This document shows, in pieces, positions 41,464 through 42,654 of a DNA stretch of 42,654 nucleotides (positions are counted from its first letter, which is position 1; every line of letters begins with the position of its first letter). A program made the translations under genes and the position numbers. The DNA comes from an uncultured SAR324 cluster bacterium. Its GTDB lineage: Bacteria > SAR324 > NAC60-12. The stretch lies in the NCBI GenBank assembly GCA_902590435.1, contig CACIWU010000006.1, forward strand, positions 1-42,654. The letters run 5' to 3'. The notes under the pieces were generated by a model. The model did no database searches. It had not been told where the DNA came from and saw nothing but the letters and a program-made list of their open reading frames with translations.

Positions 41464-41754
41464 GTTTTAAACTTAATAATTTTCAAATTTCTAATACAAT
41501 TCTATTTATTTTTTTCATAACTCAATTTAAAATTCAAAATTGAGGAAAAATCAATAATTTATTTTTCTTTAAAAAATTTGCTGGTTACTTGGAATTAATT
41601 AAAATTTTTCATAATGCGAGTTATTTCTTATATAACTTGCTAGTGTCTTTAAATCTTTCAAATTTGATTTTGTATGATGAAAATATTTTAGATAAATATA
41701 AGCTGAAAACTACTAAAAAATATTGAATAAAAAAAATAGCAAAAATTTAGTTTC

Positions 41755-41783
41755 AGTTTCATAGAGTGGAACCTCTAGAAACT
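41755..41783. repeat. hairpin upstream of the FAH-family gene
   Basis: agtttc-a-tagag-tggaac-ctcta-gaaact; 11 bp with one bulged A. Confidence 0.4.
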
Positions 41784-41870
41784 TAGATCTAATGATTGTA
41801 GAAGAAAAAGGAATTAAAAGTTGATACTCTTTTTAAGATTAACGATATAAATTAATAATTAGGAGAAATA

Positions 41871-42654
41871 ATGAAAATAATAAGGTTTATAGATAAAGAG
41901 GATAAAAATATTAAATATTGTTCATTTGAAAATGATTCCAATTACTTAATTGAGGGTGACATTTTTTCAAATTATAAGGTTACTAAGAAAAAGGCTAATA
42001 TTTCAAAAATTTTGGCACCAATAAATCCAAAATCCATTCTAGGTATTGGATTAAATTATAAAAAACATGCCGAGGAAGCAAATGCTTCAATCCCAGAATA
42101 CCCAGTCTTATTTATGAAGCAACCCAACACAGTTCAGAACCCTGATGATCCAATTATCATTCCTAAAACTCTTGAATGCGAATCTGTAGATTTTGAATGT
42201 GAACTCGCTGTTATAATTGGTAAACAATGTAAAAATGTAAATAAATCAAATGCACTGGATTACGTTTTAGGATATACCTGTGCGAATGATGTAACTGCAA
42301 GAGATTGGCAATTTTTCAAAGGAGGTTCGCAGTGGTGTCGTGGAAAAACATTTGATACATTTTGTCCATTGGGCCCAGTAATAACTTTAAAAGATGAAAT
42401 TCAAGATCCAAATAGTTTGAAAATTAAAACTATTCTGAATGGAAAAACTATGCAGGATTGGAATACCTCAGATATGATTTTTGATGTTCCTACTATAATA
42501 GAATTTTTAAGTGGTAGTACTACTTTGGAGCCTGGAACAATTATTCTTACAGGTACTCCGCACGGAATAGGATATGCGAGGGAGCCGAAAGTATTATTAA
42601 AAAAAGGAGACTCGGTTACGATTGTAATTGAAAAAATTGGGAATCTAAATAATC
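41871..42654 (+). CDS. fumarylacetoacetate hydrolase (FAH) family protein, truncated by the window end
   Basis: aggagaaataATG; translation MKIIRFIDKEDKN...ILGIGLNYKKHAEEANASIPEYPVLFMKQPNTV...DFECELAVIIGK...CANDVTARDWQF...GKTFDTFCPLGPV...TGTPHGIGYAREPKVLLKKGDSV; no stop before 42654. Confidence 0.93.
   Translation, partial: MKIIRFIDKEDKNIKYCSFENDSNYLIEGDIFSNYKVTKKKANISKILAPINPKSILGIGLNYKKHAEEANASIPEYPVLFMKQPNTVQNPDDPIIIPKTLECESVDFECELAVIIGKQCKNVNKSNALDYVLGYTCANDVTARDWQFFKGGSQWCRGKTFDTFCPLGPVITLKDEIQDPNSLKIKTILNGKTMQDWNTSDMIFDVPTIIEFLSGSTTLEPGTIILTGTPHGIGYAREPKVLLKKGDSVTIVIEKIGNLNN

Noticed and set aside
41521-41544. ctcaattt/aaattgag stem after the ABC ATPase gene
   Set aside because: AT-rich 8-bp stem without a following T-run on the relevant strand; could be chance.
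1-42654. CRISPR array, transposon or prophage
   Set aside because: No regularly spaced repeats, no transposase/integrase or phage structural ORFs recognisable in the window.

Overview
This is an AT-rich bacterial chromosomal segment, and most of it is ordinary core and metabolic gene content. Positions ~1-10.7 kb look like an accessory block: small ABM/DUF3764-like proteins, an EgtD-like methyltransferase, a DUF255 thioredoxin-domain protein, a TauD-type dioxygenase, a lipoprotein MBL hydrolase, a 7TM adenylate cyclase and a GlcG/HbpS-like protein. It ends at a complete one-piece tmRNA gene (10744..11118, minus; tag ANNADYSPAPVALAA). A 28-bp near-identical copy of the tmRNA 3' end lies at 9128-9155 and a more degraded relative at ~453-484, so this block looks like nested remnants of islands integrated at the tmRNA gene. 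To the right are sucC-mdh-icd (monomeric IDH), a CLC channel fused to CBS and TrkA-C domains, a PPi-type phosphofructokinase, a TPP enzyme, bioY, a class V aminotransferase, queG, adk, mnmG, an EamA transporter, a FecR protein, asd, tdk, and clpB preceded by a perfect CIRCE operator. Next come an ABC amino-acid transporter operon with an embedded dimethylglycine/sarcosine dehydrogenase-like gene and a truncated FAH-family gene at the right edge. The strongest candidates for something undescribed are the nested tmRNA 3'-end repeats and a ~104-nt GC-rich cloverleaf RNA-like element with overlapping mini-ORFs in the tdk/clpB intergenic region. No CRISPR array, transposase, integrase, rRNA or canonical tRNA was seen. 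All family calls come from motif recognition by eye; no database search was run.
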